Positions 1-7,427 are shown, counted from the first letter of the stretch. The stretch: DNA of 21,518 nt from Dokdonella_A sp035545255 (GCA_035545255.1 DASZYR010000006.1:1-21518); one strand, 5' to 3'. Made by a program: numbers and translations. The notes: a model not told the origin generated them from the letters alone.

Positions 1-1
1 G

Positions 2-628
2 GGCGCCGTCATCAAGATCGGACAGACGAGCCAGCTGCTCGCGAACCGCTTCCGCATGGCCGACAACCTCGGCGCTTGGATGATCCGCATCGACGACGGA
101 TTCGGCATCAGCCAGATCTCGAACTGCCTCATTGCGGACAACAACGTATCGAACACGCTGATCAGCGGCGTCTCGGTCAGCGCGACCTCGATCGCGAGCT
201 GCACGCTCGTGAACAACGGCATCGATCTCGGCTACGTGATCGACAACGACTGCTGCCTGACGCTCGACGACAGCATCATCGACCAGCCGGATCGGCAGGC
301 GATCGACTTCACCGGCGACAGCAGTCTCCTCATCGTCAACGACGTGCTCGCGAACGACGTCGGCACGCTGGGCGGCAGCGCGACGTCGATCCAGGGCGAA
401 CCGACGTTCGTCGACGCGGCGAGCCGCGACTATCACCTCACGCTGACCTCGCTCGGCATCGACTACGCGCCGGCCGCGGCCGGCTACGATCTCGAAGGCA
501 ACACGCGCAACGTAGACCTGCCGGGCATCCCGAACACGTACGGACCGCTCGATCTCGGCGCTTTCGAGCGTCGCCTGGGCTGCAGCGTCAGCGATACGAT
601 CTATTGCGACGGGTTCGACGGCTCCTGA
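2..628 (+). CDS. Secreted beta-helix / choice-of-anchor Q-like protein, C-terminal part (partial)
   Basis: The reading frame is open from the left edge, so the true start lies outside the window; an internal ATG at 56 has no claim to be the start. The visible 208 residues begin GAVIKIGQTSQLLANRF and carry stacked short hydrophobic/Asn-rich strands (LIADNNVSNTLISGVSV, SIASCTLVNNGIDL), the look of a right-handed parallel beta-helix. These are followed by DYHLTLTSLGIDYA ... DLEGNTRNVD ... GPLDLGAFER, which matches the end of choice-of-anchor Q domain proteins (typically HL..SP.ID.G ... D.DG..R ... DIGA.E). The last residues are CSVSDTIYCDGFDGS. Tails with a DGFE/DGFD core recur, as I recall, on secreted proteins of Xanthomonadales. 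Substrate and role are unknown. It converges on queC with a 93-nt gap that holds no convincing terminator. Confidence 0.75.
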   Translation, partial: GAVIKIGQTSQLLANRFRMADNLGAWMIRIDDGFGISQISNCLIADNNVSNTLISGVSVSATSIASCTLVNNGIDLGYVIDNDCCLTLDDSIIDQPDRQAIDFTGDSSLLIVNDVLANDVGTLGGSATSIQGEPTFVDAASRDYHLTLTSLGIDYAPAAAGYDLEGNTRNVDLPGIPNTYGPLDLGAFERRLGCSVSDTIYCDGFDGS

Positions 629-721
629 GCGGACGCGGCGCGCCGGACGCGCAACCTGTCGACCCGCGCACCGATTCCGGCACGGCCGGCCGCCGCCTGC
701 GGCAACGCGGTATCGTGGCGC

Positions 722-1417
722 TCAGCGATAGCGCGTCGGATCCGCGACGCCCGCATCGCGAAAGCCTTGCGAGCGCAGGCGACAAGCGTCGCATTCGCCG
801 CAGGCACGGCCTACGGCGTCTGCCTGGTAGCACGATACCGTCGTGGCGAAGTCGACGCCGAGGCGCACGCCTTCGCGGACGATGTCGGCCTTGCTCATGC
901 GGATCAGCGGCGCGTGCACTCGAAGGTGCGCGCCTTCGACGCCGGCTTTCGTCGCGAGGTTCGCGAGCGTCTCGAAGGCTTCGACGAATTCCGGCCGGCA
1001 ATCGGGATAGCCCGAATAGTCGACCGCGTTGACGCCGCACCAGATATCGCGCGCGCCGAGCACTTCGGCCCAGCCGAGCGCGACCGAGAGCATGATCGTG
1101 TTGCGCGCCGGCACGTACGTGATCGGAATGCCAGTGATCGGGATGCCGGCGCTTGCGCGCATCGGCACGTCGATGTCGGCGGTCAGGGCCGATCCGCCGA
1201 TGCTGCGAAGGTCGACGTGCACGGTCTTGTGTTCGATCGCGCCCAGCATCGTCGCGACGCGCGCGGCCGCGGCGAGTTCCGAAACGTGGCGTTGTCCGTA
1301 GTCGACGCTGAGCGCGTGGCAGGCAAAACCGCGCTCGCGCGCGATCGCGAGCGTGACGGCCGAGTCCATGCCGCCCGAGACGAGAACGACGGCGGGCGCG
1401 GTCGATGCGTGCGTCAT
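722..1417 (-). CDS. queC: 7-cyano-7-deazaguanine synthase QueC
   Basis: Makes preQ0 from 7-carboxy-7-deazaguanine, ATP and ammonia in the cytoplasm, a step towards queuosine in tRNA. The 231-residue product has the PP-loop ATP-binding motif SGGMDS at residues 14-19, the YVPARNTIML region, and the C-terminal zinc site with cysteines at about 196, 206, 209 and 212 (C-x9-C-x2-C-x2-C). Length matches the family (about 220-235). I chose ATG at 1417 because the PP-loop follows directly, as in other QueC proteins; the frame stays open further upstream but that part has no family resemblance. There is no clear Shine-Dalgarno sequence before it. It lies 112 nt downstream of queE on the same strand, so the two probably share a transcript. 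Confidence 0.95.
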   Translation of the reverse strand: MTHASTAPAVVLVSGGMDSAVTLAIARERGFACHALSVDYGQRHVSELAAAARVATMLGAIEHKTVHVDLRSIGGSALTADIDVPMRASAGIPITGIPITYVPARNTIMLSVALGWAEVLGARDIWCGVNAVDYSGYPDCRPEFVEAFETLANLATKAGVEGAHLRVHAPLIRMSKADIVREGVRLGVDFATTVSCYQADAVGRACGECDACRLRSQGFRDAGVADPTRYR

Positions 1418-1529
1418 GCGGAGGCGGCTGTGCGAATCGCAAGGGGCAAATCGCCGATCGCTGATCGCGCGTCGACCTGCATCGCGCACGCTTCGCCATG
1501 TGCGATTCGCGAGTCGTGAAATGCCCGGC

Positions 1530-2351
1530 TCACCGTCCTTGCTCCTCGCCCCAGAGCGCCTTGTGCAGCTGAAGCTGGAAGCGCACCGGCAGCCGGTCTT
1601 CGAGGATCCATCCGGCGAGGTCGCGTGGCGCGATCTGCCCGTAAACCGGCGAGAGCAATACCGTGCAACGCTCGACGAGCGCATGCTCGGCGATGCGCGC
1701 GCGCGCCCATTCGTAATCGGCTCTGTCGGCGACGACGATCTTGATCTGGTCGCGCGCGCCGACGTGCGCGAGATTGGTCCAGAGATTGCGCTTTTCCTCG
1801 CCCGATCCCGGCGCCTTGAGATCGACGACCTTGCGCACGCGCGCGTCGACGCTCGCGACGTCGACGGCTCCGGAAGTCTCCAGCGAAACCTCGTATCCCG
1901 CGTCGCAGAGCCGTGCGAGCAGCGCGACGCAGCGCTTCTGCGCGAGCGGCTCGCCGCCGGTCACGCAGACGTGGCGCGCGCGATAGCCGGCGACGGCGGC
2001 GAGGATCTCGTCGATCGCCTGCCATGCGCCGCCGTGAAACGCATATTCGGTGTCGCACCAGAGGCAGCGCAGCGGACAGCCGGTCAGGCGAACGAACACC
2101 GTCGGCCAGCCGACGGCGTCGGCCTCGCCCTGCAATGAATGGAAGATCTCGGTGACGCGCAGGCGCTGTTGCGCGTCGGCGTCGCGGTCGGAAGTGCCGC
2201 CGGCGCTCGTGCCGGCGGCGACGACAGGCCGCGCGCTCAGCGCCGGCTTTCCGTCTTCAGCGCGCGCAGGCGGCCTTGCGCGAGATGCGCGGGGGTCGTG
2301 TCGGGATACTTCTCGACGACCTGGTTCAACGTGGCTTCGGCCTGATCCCAC
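1530..2351 (-). CDS. queE: 7-carboxy-7-deazaguanine synthase QueE (radical SAM); start uncertain
   Basis: Radical SAM enzyme that converts 6-carboxytetrahydropterin to 7-carboxy-7-deazaguanine, the substrate of the adjacent QueC. The protein shows LRVTEIFHSLQGE at the front of the domain, the [4Fe-4S] triad C-x3-C-x2-C in TGCPLRCLWCDTEYAF, and the SAM-contacting VTGGEPL. The conserved domain begins near 2160. The only ATG/GTG/TTG before it that keeps the domain intact is GTG at 2351, which lies 115 nt inside cpoB and adds about 60 residues with no family resemblance. Alternatives are a CTG at 2240 that overlaps the cpoB stop codon, or CTG at 2162; a TTG at 2135 would cut off the conserved LQGE. 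The stop and identity are secure; the start is not. Confidence 0.9.
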   Translation of the reverse strand: MGSGRSHVEPGRREVSRHDPRASRARPPARAEDGKPALSARPVVAAGTSAGGTSDRDADAQQRLRVTEIFHSLQGEADAVGWPTVFVRLTGCPLRCLWCDTEYAFHGGAWQAIDEILAAVAGYRARHVCVTGGEPLAQKRCVALLARLCDAGYEVSLETSGAVDVASVDARVRKVVDLKAPGSGEEKRNLWTNLAHVGARDQIKIVVADRADYEWARARIAEHALVERCTVLLSPVYGQIAPRDLAGWILEDRLPVRFQLQLHKALWGEEQGR

Positions 2352-3151
2352 TCTTTGAGCTCGTACTGGCTGTAACCGACCTTGAGCAGCGCATCGGGCG
2401 CTTTCGCGCTGTCAGGATAGCGCTTGAGCAGTGTCTGGAACGATTCGAGCGCGATCTTGTAGTTCTGGGTCACGTAGTACGACTCGCCGAGCCAGTAGTA
2501 CGCGTTGCCGGCGAGTCCGCTGTCCGGATACTGGTCGAGGAACGACTGGAAGCGTCGTGCCGCCTCGGCGTAGCGTCCGTCCTTCAGCGCCGCGAACGCC
2601 GCGTCGTACGCGGGCTGCTCGCCGGCCGCGTCGGGCGGCGACATCGCGGTATCGGCGTCGAGATTTCCGCGCTCGTCGTCGCGCAGCTCTCCGACATTGC
2701 CTCGAGGAGCACCCGGTGGCGCATCGTTGCGCGCCGGCGGCGATGCCGTTGCACCGCCGCCACCGCCGAGGTCGATGTCCGGCGGTTGAGCGGGCTCGGC
2801 GCCGGCTCCGCCTGCGGGAGGTGCCGCGCCGCCTGAAGGATGGCCTTCCAGACGTCCGATGCGCGAATCGAGATCGATGTACTGATCCTTGTTGCGCTGG
2901 CTGGCCTGATCGAGCGCGTGCTTGAGCTCGTCGACCTGTCCCTGCAGCTCGCGTACCTGCGACTGCAGCGACTGCATCTGGTTGACGAGCTCGACGGCGT
3001 TGCCGCCCTGCCCGCCCGCTTGCTGCTGTTCGAGCCGCTCGACGCGCTCGGCCAGCGAGAGGCGCTGTGCATGCGCCGGCGCGACGACAGCGGCGGTCAG
3101 GAAGACCGCCGCTGCGATGAGGCTCGGGCGCAGGAGCTGCGCTTGGCTCAT
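2237..3151 (-). CDS. cpoB: Cell division coordinator CpoB (YbgF), TPR protein
   Basis: Periplasmic partner of TolA that links outer-membrane constriction to septal peptidoglycan synthesis. The 304-residue product has a signal peptide (about 1-28, ending AHA before QRLSLAERVERLEQQQ). A heptad-rich coiled coil follows to about residue 95 (LVNQMQSLQSQVRELQGQVDELKHALDQ), then a long Gly/Pro/Ala/Asp linker, and three TPR-like repeats from about residue 175 (AYDAAFAALKDGRYAEAARRFQSFLDQYPDS, then two similar units). This is the CpoB/YbgF layout (trimerisation helix plus TPR). The linker is longer than in E. coli, giving a protein somewhat larger than the E. coli one. ATG 3151 sits 7 nt after the pal stop. 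It is the last gene of the Tol-Pal run, overlapped by the putative queE start. Confidence 0.93.
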   Translation of the reverse strand: MSQAQLLRPSLIAAAVFLTAAVVAPAHAQRLSLAERVERLEQQQAGGQGGNAVELVNQMQSLQSQVRELQGQVDELKHALDQASQRNKDQYIDLDSRIGRLEGHPSGGAAPPAGGAGAEPAQPPDIDLGGGGGATASPPARNDAPPGAPRGNVGELRDDERGNLDADTAMSPPDAAGEQPAYDAAFAALKDGRYAEAARRFQSFLDQYPDSGLAGNAYYWLGESYYVTQNYKIALESFQTLLKRYPDSAKAPDALLKVGYSQYELKEWDQAEATLNQVVEKYPDTTPAHLAQGRLRALKTESRR

Positions 3152-3158
3152 GCGTCGC

Positions 3159-3671
3159 TCACTTCGCCGTGTAGACGATCTCGACGCGGCGGTTCTTTGA
3201 CCAGCACGATTCGTCGTGCTGGCGGCAAACCGGACGCTCCTCGCCGTAGCTCACGACATTGAGCTGCGAAGACGACGCGCCGGCCGCCGAGAGAGCGCTC
3301 TGCACCGCGTTGCCGCGGCGCTCGCCGAGGCCGAGGTTGTACTCGCGCGAGCCGCGCTCGTCGGCATTGCCTTCCAGGCGCACGCGCGCTTCGGGGAACT
3401 GGCGCAGGTATGCGGCATGGCAGGCGATCTGCGCCTGGAACTCGGGCTTGATCTCCGTGCGGTCGAGATCGAAGTAGACGACGCGCTGGCGCAGGCACGA
3501 ATCGGTGTCGAGACTGTCGCGCGTGTACTTGCCGGTCGACTCCATCGGCGCCGTCGTGGTCGGCGGAGGCGTCTCCTCGACCGGCGGCGCCGGCTTCGTG
3601 TTCTTCTTCGCGCAGGCGGCGACGCCGGCGACGAGGATGGCTGCGACTATCACTCTGCTGATGTTCTTCAT
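3159..3671 (-). CDS. pal: Peptidoglycan-associated lipoprotein Pal
   Basis: Outer-membrane lipoprotein that binds peptidoglycan and is pulled to the division site by TolA/TolB. The 170-residue product has a lipoprotein signal with lipobox VAAC and lipidated cysteine at residue 20. A Pro/Thr-rich tether to about residue 50 follows, then the OmpA-like domain with VVYFDLDRTEIKPEF and the peptidoglycan-binding signature NADERGSREYNLGLGERR. Beyond the lipid cysteine there are four more (59, 84, 149, 156), absent from E. coli Pal and possibly forming periplasmic disulfides. ATG at 3671 has AAGGA 8 nt upstream. A 93-nt gap separates it from tolB; a separate promoter there is possible, as in E. coli, but I could not identify one. 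Confidence 0.96.
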   Translation of the reverse strand: MKNISRVIVAAILVAGVAACAKKNTKPAPPVEETPPPTTTAPMESTGKYTRDSLDTDSCLRQRVVYFDLDRTEIKPEFQAQIACHAAYLRQFPEARVRLEGNADERGSREYNLGLGERRGNAVQSALSAAGASSSQLNVVSYGEERPVCRQHDESCWSKNRRVEIVYTAK

Positions 3672-3764
3672 GGGGAGGTCCTTTTTCGTTCTTGCAGGTT
3701 CGGGAAAAAGAATCGGGAAGCGCTCGGTGTTCAGCCTTCGGGGCGCTGTTATTCCATAGTCGGA

Positions 3765-5126
3765 TTAACGCTGGCGGAACGGACCCCAGGCGGGCTCGCG
3801 CACGTCGCCGTCGGCGAGGACGAGGCGCTGCCGGACGCGGCCGTCGGCGGACACGGCGTAGAGCACGCCGCGAGAGCCTTCGCTGGTGGCATACAGCAGC
3901 ATGCTCCCGTTCGGCGCGAAACTCGGAGACTCATCCTGATTGCCCGGCGACACCAGCGTGCTCTGGCCGGTTGCGCGGTCTAGAACCGCAATACGATACA
4001 CGTTTCCGTTGCCCCGCACCATTGCGATCTTGATGCCTTTCGCATCGACGATGCTCGCTCGCGCGTTGTACTGCCCGTCGAACGTGACGCGCGTCGGCTC
4101 GCCGCCCGACGGCGAAACCTGATAGATCTGCGGCTTGCCTGCGCGATCGGACGTGAAGTAGATGCTCTGTCCGTCCGGCGCCCAGACGGGCTCGGTATCG
4201 ATCGCGAAATGCTTCGTGATCTGCGTCGTCGCGCGGCTGCCGAGATCCATGATGTAGACGTCGGGATTGCCGCCTTTCGACAGCGTCAGCGCAAGGCGCC
4301 CGCCGTCCGGCGAGAACGCCGGCGCGCCGTTGATGCCTTTCGACGACGACACCTGCTGGCGCGATCCGGTGGCGAGATCCTGGATGAAGATCGACGAATT
4401 TCCGCTCTCGAACGAGTTGTAGGCGAGCTTGCGACCGTCGGGCGACCACGCCGGCGAGAGCAGCGGCTCGCGCGATCGCACGACGACCTGCGGATTGAAG
4501 CCGTCCGAATCGGCGACCATCAGCGCGTACTGGATGTTCGGCGCGGTGCCGGTCGCCGTGACGTAGGCGATGCGCGTCCAGAACGCGCCGCGCACGCCGA
4601 GGATCTTCTCGTAGATGATGTCGGCGATCTGGTGCGCGACGTCGCGAAGCGCCGTCCGCTGTCCGCTGATCGCGAGCCCCGCCATGCGGCTCTGCTTGCC
4701 GACGTCGAAGAGCTCGAACTCGACGCGGACCGACCCGTCGCCGGAATCGGTCGCGTGGCCGACGACGAGGTAGTCCTGCTTGAGGAGCCGCCACGTCGCG
4801 AACTTGACCTCGGCCTCGCGCGTCGGCGTCTCGACGATGTCGCTTTTCGGAAGCGTGCGGAACTGGCCCGAGCGCGCGAGATCGGCGCGCACGACCTCGC
4901 CCACGTCGGTCTCGGGCGGCAGGCCTGCGCCGTCGAAGCCGAACGGCACGACCGCGATCGGCACCGCCGACGGATTGCCGTTCGAGATCGTGATGTCGAG
5001 CTGCTGCGCGCCGGCGGCTTCCATGCGCAGGCAAAGGATGGCGGCGAGGATCGCGAGCGCGAAGACGAGGAGGCGCCGCCAGGTTGCCGTGCCGTCGTGG
5101 TCGCGGGCGCAGGCACGGACCTGCAT
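3765..5126 (-). CDS. tolB: Tol-Pal system beta-propeller protein TolB
   Basis: Periplasmic protein that binds Pal and TolA. After a hydrophobic signal (RRLLVFALAILAAILCL ... AAGA before QQLDITISNG) comes the N-terminal TolB domain (PIAVVPFGFDG, LARSGQFRTLP, YLVVGHAT). A beta-propeller follows with repeated SPAWSPDGRKLAY, PAFSPDGGRLALT, PVWAPDGQSIYFTSDR and PSFAPNGSMLLY blades; the protein ends WGPFRQR. From ATG 5126 it has 453 residues. An alternative ATG at 5192 overlaps the tolA stop (ATGA), which would suit translational coupling but places a repeat-derived stretch (SSFSRKRES) before the signal peptide. I prefer 5126 because the signal peptide is then closer to normal, but its n-region is still long, about 17 residues. 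Neither start has a strong Shine-Dalgarno sequence. Confidence 0.94.
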   Translation of the reverse strand: MQVRACARDHDGTATWRRLLVFALAILAAILCLRMEAAGAQQLDITISNGNPSAVPIAVVPFGFDGAGLPPETDVGEVVRADLARSGQFRTLPKSDIVETPTREAEVKFATWRLLKQDYLVVGHATDSGDGSVRVEFELFDVGKQSRMAGLAISGQRTALRDVAHQIADIIYEKILGVRGAFWTRIAYVTATGTAPNIQYALMVADSDGFNPQVVVRSREPLLSPAWSPDGRKLAYNSFESGNSSIFIQDLATGSRQQVSSSKGINGAPAFSPDGGRLALTLSKGGNPDVYIMDLGSRATTQITKHFAIDTEPVWAPDGQSIYFTSDRAGKPQIYQVSPSGGEPTRVTFDGQYNARASIVDAKGIKIAMVRGNGNVYRIAVLDRATGQSTLVSPGNQDESPSFAPNGSMLLYATSEGSRGVLYAVSADGRVRQRLVLADGDVREPAWGPFRQR

Positions 5127-5153
5127 GGATTCCCGCTTTCGCGAAAACGACGA
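5124..5153 (-). repeat. Solo arm of the CCCGCGAAAGCGGG palindromic repeat at the tolA/tolB border
   Basis: Read on the minus strand, this stretch contains CGCGAAAGCGGGAATCCATG, nearly identical to one arm of the inverted element between tolQ and tolR. Only one arm is present. It overlaps the probable tolB start codon, the ATG being formed at the end of the repeat. Confidence 0.6.
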
Positions 5154-5188
5154 CACCCTGGAAAATCCGTTGCGATGACTCATTCGTT

Positions 5189-6097
5189 TCATCCGTCGTA
5201 GGTGAAAGTGAAGCGGATCGAGCGCCGGAACACCTTTTCGTAACCCTGGTACGGCAGCGGCGCCGCCTTGCGCACGGCCGACTCGATCGAGTTGCGCGTG
5301 ACCTGGTCCGCGTTGCAGGGCGTGGACACCGACACGCTGAGGAGATCCCCTCCGGGAATCTGCGTGATGATGAGCGCGCAACGCAGACCCGGCGCGGCGC
5401 TATCGGGCCGGTTCCAATTGTTTGTCACGGCAGTCTGAATCGCAGCCGCATAGCGTGCAGCGAGATCGTCGTCCTGCCCGCCGGCGCCGGTCTGGGCCTG
5501 CTCGGCTTCCTGCTCGGCTTGCTGGTCGATGCGTGCCTTCTCGGCCTTCGCGCGATCCGCGCGCTGGCGGTCCTCGAGCTGGGCGAGCTTCTCCTTCTCG
5601 AGCTTCAGCGCCTTCTCGGCCGCCTCCCGCTGTTTTCTGATATCGGCGAGCTGCTTCTTGCGCTCCTCTTCCTTGCGCTGCTGCTCTTCGAGCAGAGCCT
5701 GCTCGCGGCGATGTTTCTCTTCCTGCTCGCGCTTCTCCTGCTCGGCCTTCTCGGCCGCGAGCGCCGTGATGCGTTCCTGATCCTTCGTATCCTCGTGCAC
5801 GACGGTCGGCGGCGGCGTCGCGACCTCCGGCGGCTTGGGCGGCTCGGGTTTCGGCGGTTTCGGCGGCTCGGGCTTCGGCAGCACCGGCTTCGGAGCCGCG
5901 AGCTTCGGGCTCGAGACGGCAACGCTCTTCGGGGCCGCGGTCGGCCCGATCAGGTCGACTTCGATCACCGGTCCCGGCACGCTGACCGGCCGCGACTCGC
6001 TCGTCCACCAGAGCCCGACCAGCATCAGAAGGACGCAGATCGCGTGGATGGCGAGCGCAAGACCGAACGCGCGCAGCTTGTCGCCGAAACTCTCCAT
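5189..6097 (-). CDS. tolA: Tol-Pal inner-membrane protein TolA
   Basis: Energy-transducing protein anchored by TolQ/TolR that spans the periplasm. The 302 residues show a single N-terminal membrane helix (about 11-31) and a Pro/Lys-rich hinge (about 65-95, PKPEPPKPPKPEPPKPP). A long charged coiled coil (about 105-200, Glu/Lys/Gln/Arg) leads to the compact C-terminal domain III from about 208 (DLAARYAAAIQTAVTNNWNRP ... FTFTYDG). Cysteines 240 and 261 probably form the disulfide known in domain III. In the membrane helix the histidine of the S-x3-H motif used for TolQ/R contact is present (H18), but the serine position holds alanine (A14). The coiled coil is shorter than in E. coli. It starts 4 nt after tolR and is closely coupled to tolB. 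Confidence 0.96.
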   Translation of the reverse strand: MESFGDKLRAFGLALAIHAICVLLMLVGLWWTSESRPVSVPGPVIEVDLIGPTAAPKSVAVSSPKLAAPKPVLPKPEPPKPPKPEPPKPPEVATPPPTVVHEDTKDQERITALAAEKAEQEKREQEEKHRREQALLEEQQRKEEERKKQLADIRKQREAAEKALKLEKEKLAQLEDRQRADRAKAEKARIDQQAEQEAEQAQTGAGGQDDDLAARYAAAIQTAVTNNWNRPDSAAPGLRCALIITQIPGGDLLSVSVSTPCNADQVTRNSIESAVRKAAPLPYQGYEKVFRRSIRFTFTYDG

Positions 6098-6101
6098 CGT
6101 C

Positions 6102-6542
6102 TCAATGCGCGCCTTCAGCCTGCTCGGGCTGGCTCATGAGGCCGACCTTGGCGACGCCGCTCTGCTGGAGCAGCACCATCGCCGAATAGACGCGTCCGTA
6201 GTCGGCGCGCGTGTCGCCCGCGACGAGCACTTGCAGCTGCGGGTTCTCGCGCACGAAAGCGCCGATCTTCGCGACGAGCGCCTCCGGCTCGATCGGCTCG
6301 CGCTTCGACGGTCCGAGCGTGAGAAAGAGATGACCGTCCTTGTCGACGCTGACGACGGCCGGCTCCTTGTCGTTCTGGATCGACTTCGCCTTCGACTGCG
6401 GCAACTGGATGTCGACGCCGAGATTCAGAAGCGGCGCAGTCACCATGAAGATGATCAGGAGCACGAGCATGACGTCGATGTACGGGACGACGTTGATCTC
6501 GGCCTTGAGTTTGCGTTTGCGGCGGCGGCTAGCGGGATACAT
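6102..6542 (-). CDS. tolR: Tol-Pal system protein TolR
   Basis: Proton-channel partner of TolQ in the inner membrane. With ATG at 6542 the product has 146 residues and begins MYPASRRRKRKLKAEINVVPYIDVMLVLLIIFMVTAPLL. The proton-carrying aspartate then falls at residue 23, the same number as in E. coli TolR, which supports this start. An upstream in-frame ATG at 6572 would add ten residues but lies at the edge of the palindromic repeat that follows tolQ. One membrane helix (about 22-42) is followed by a periplasmic ExbD-like domain ending near QPEQAEGAH. No good Shine-Dalgarno sequence precedes either start. tolA follows after 4 nt. Confidence 0.95.
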   Translation of the reverse strand: MYPASRRRKRKLKAEINVVPYIDVMLVLLIIFMVTAPLLNLGVDIQLPQSKAKSIQNDKEPAVVSVDKDGHLFLTLGPSKREPIEPEALVAKIGAFVRENPQLQVLVAGDTRADYGRVYSAMVLLQQSGVAKVGLMSQPEQAEGAH

Positions 6543-6564
6543 GGGCGAGACTCGCGGCTTGCTT

Positions 6565-6648
6565 GACGTCATTCCCGCGAAAGCGGGAATCCATTTCTGC
6601 GGCGCGGCGAAAGACGAAATGGATGCCCGCTTTCGCGAGCATGACGCC
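6565..6648. repeat. REP-like palindromic element between tolQ and tolR
   Basis: Two 33-bp arms, 6565-6597 and 6616-6648, are inverted relative to each other and differ by about five bases by eye; the loop is 18 nt (6598-6615). Each arm contains its own inner palindrome (CCCGCGAAAGCGGG; GCCCGCTTTCGCGAGC in the second). The layout resembles the short non-autonomous palindromic repeats common in proteobacterial genomes. No T-run follows, so it does not look like an intrinsic terminator. Related copies lie at 5124-5153 and 14971-15055. Confidence 0.8.
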
Positions 6649-6677
6649 GGAAAGATGATTCATCGGCCGGATCATCG

Positions 6678-7358
6678 TCATTCGTCCACGTGCGCCTGCC
6701 GCGCGAGGATCGACGAGAACTCCTCGACGAACGTGTCGTAGCGCACGCTGATGCGCTCGAGCTTCGTCGAGAAGCGGTTGTAGGCCCACACGGCGGGAAT
6801 CGCCGCGAACAGGCCCATCGCAGTCGCGATCAGCGCCTCGGAGATGCCCGGCGCGACCATCGCGATCGTCGCTTCCTTGACGTTCGCGAGGCCCTGGAAC
6901 GCGATCATGATGCCCCACACGGTGCCGAAGAGGCCGACGTACGGGCTGATCGAGCCGACGTTGGCGAGGAATTCGAGGCTCTGTTCGAGGCGATCGACCT
7001 CGCGCGTCGACGCGACGCGCATCGCGCGCTGCGCACCTTCGAGCAGCGCGCGCGAATCGACGCCGCGGCGCTGGCGAAGCCGCGCGAACTCGCGAAAGCC
7101 CGCCTCGAAGATCGCGGCGCTGCCGACGATGCGCTCGCCCGCGCTCGTGATCTCCTTGAAGAGACCCGCGAGGTCGGCGCCCGACCAGAAACGCTCCTCG
7201 AACTCGTCCGCGCCCGCGTTCGCGCGGTCGAGCAGCGCCTTCTTGCGGAAGATGATGAACCACGACGCGATCGAGAACGCGATCAGGATGCCGAGCACGA
7301 GCTTCACCGGAATGCTCGCGCCGAGGATCAGGCCGAAGACGTTGAGTTCATTGTTCAT
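6678..7358 (-). CDS. tolQ: Tol-Pal system protein TolQ
   Basis: MotA/ExbB-family proton-channel subunit that, with TolR, powers TolA. The 226-residue product begins MNNELNVFGLILGASIPVKLVLGILIAFSIASWFIIF (first membrane helix about 15-38). A cytoplasmic loop follows (FEERFWSGADLAGLF ... RALLEGAQRAMRV), then two further helices in the family signature region (LEFLANVGSISPYVGLFGTVWGIMIAF and APGISEALIATAMGLFAAIPAVWAYNRF). Length is close to E. coli TolQ (230). The frame continues upstream to 7427 but those residues do not resemble TolQ, so ATG 7358 is chosen. ybgC ends 69 nt upstream; tolR follows after a repeat-filled gap of more than 100 nt, unusual for this tight cluster. Confidence 0.96.
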   Translation of the reverse strand: MNNELNVFGLILGASIPVKLVLGILIAFSIASWFIIFRKKALLDRANAGADEFEERFWSGADLAGLFKEITSAGERIVGSAAIFEAGFREFARLRQRRGVDSRALLEGAQRAMRVASTREVDRLEQSLEFLANVGSISPYVGLFGTVWGIMIAFQGLANVKEATIAMVAPGISEALIATAMGLFAAIPAVWAYNRFSTKLERISVRYDTFVEEFSSILARQAHVDE

Positions 7359-7427
7359 GATTTCGCCATGACGTCGAGTGGTTGTCTCGTGGCACGCCGT
7401 CGAACGGTCGGTTCGATGATCGTGCAT

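Noticed and set aside
629..721. Bidirectional terminator between the beta-helix gene and queC
   Set aside because: Only a 5-bp GCCGC/GCGGC stem and other GC palindromes are seen, without flanking A or T runs.
6565..6648. Transcription terminator after tolQ
   Set aside because: The stem is strong but there is no T-run on the minus strand, and the sequence matches a dispersed repeat found at other sites.
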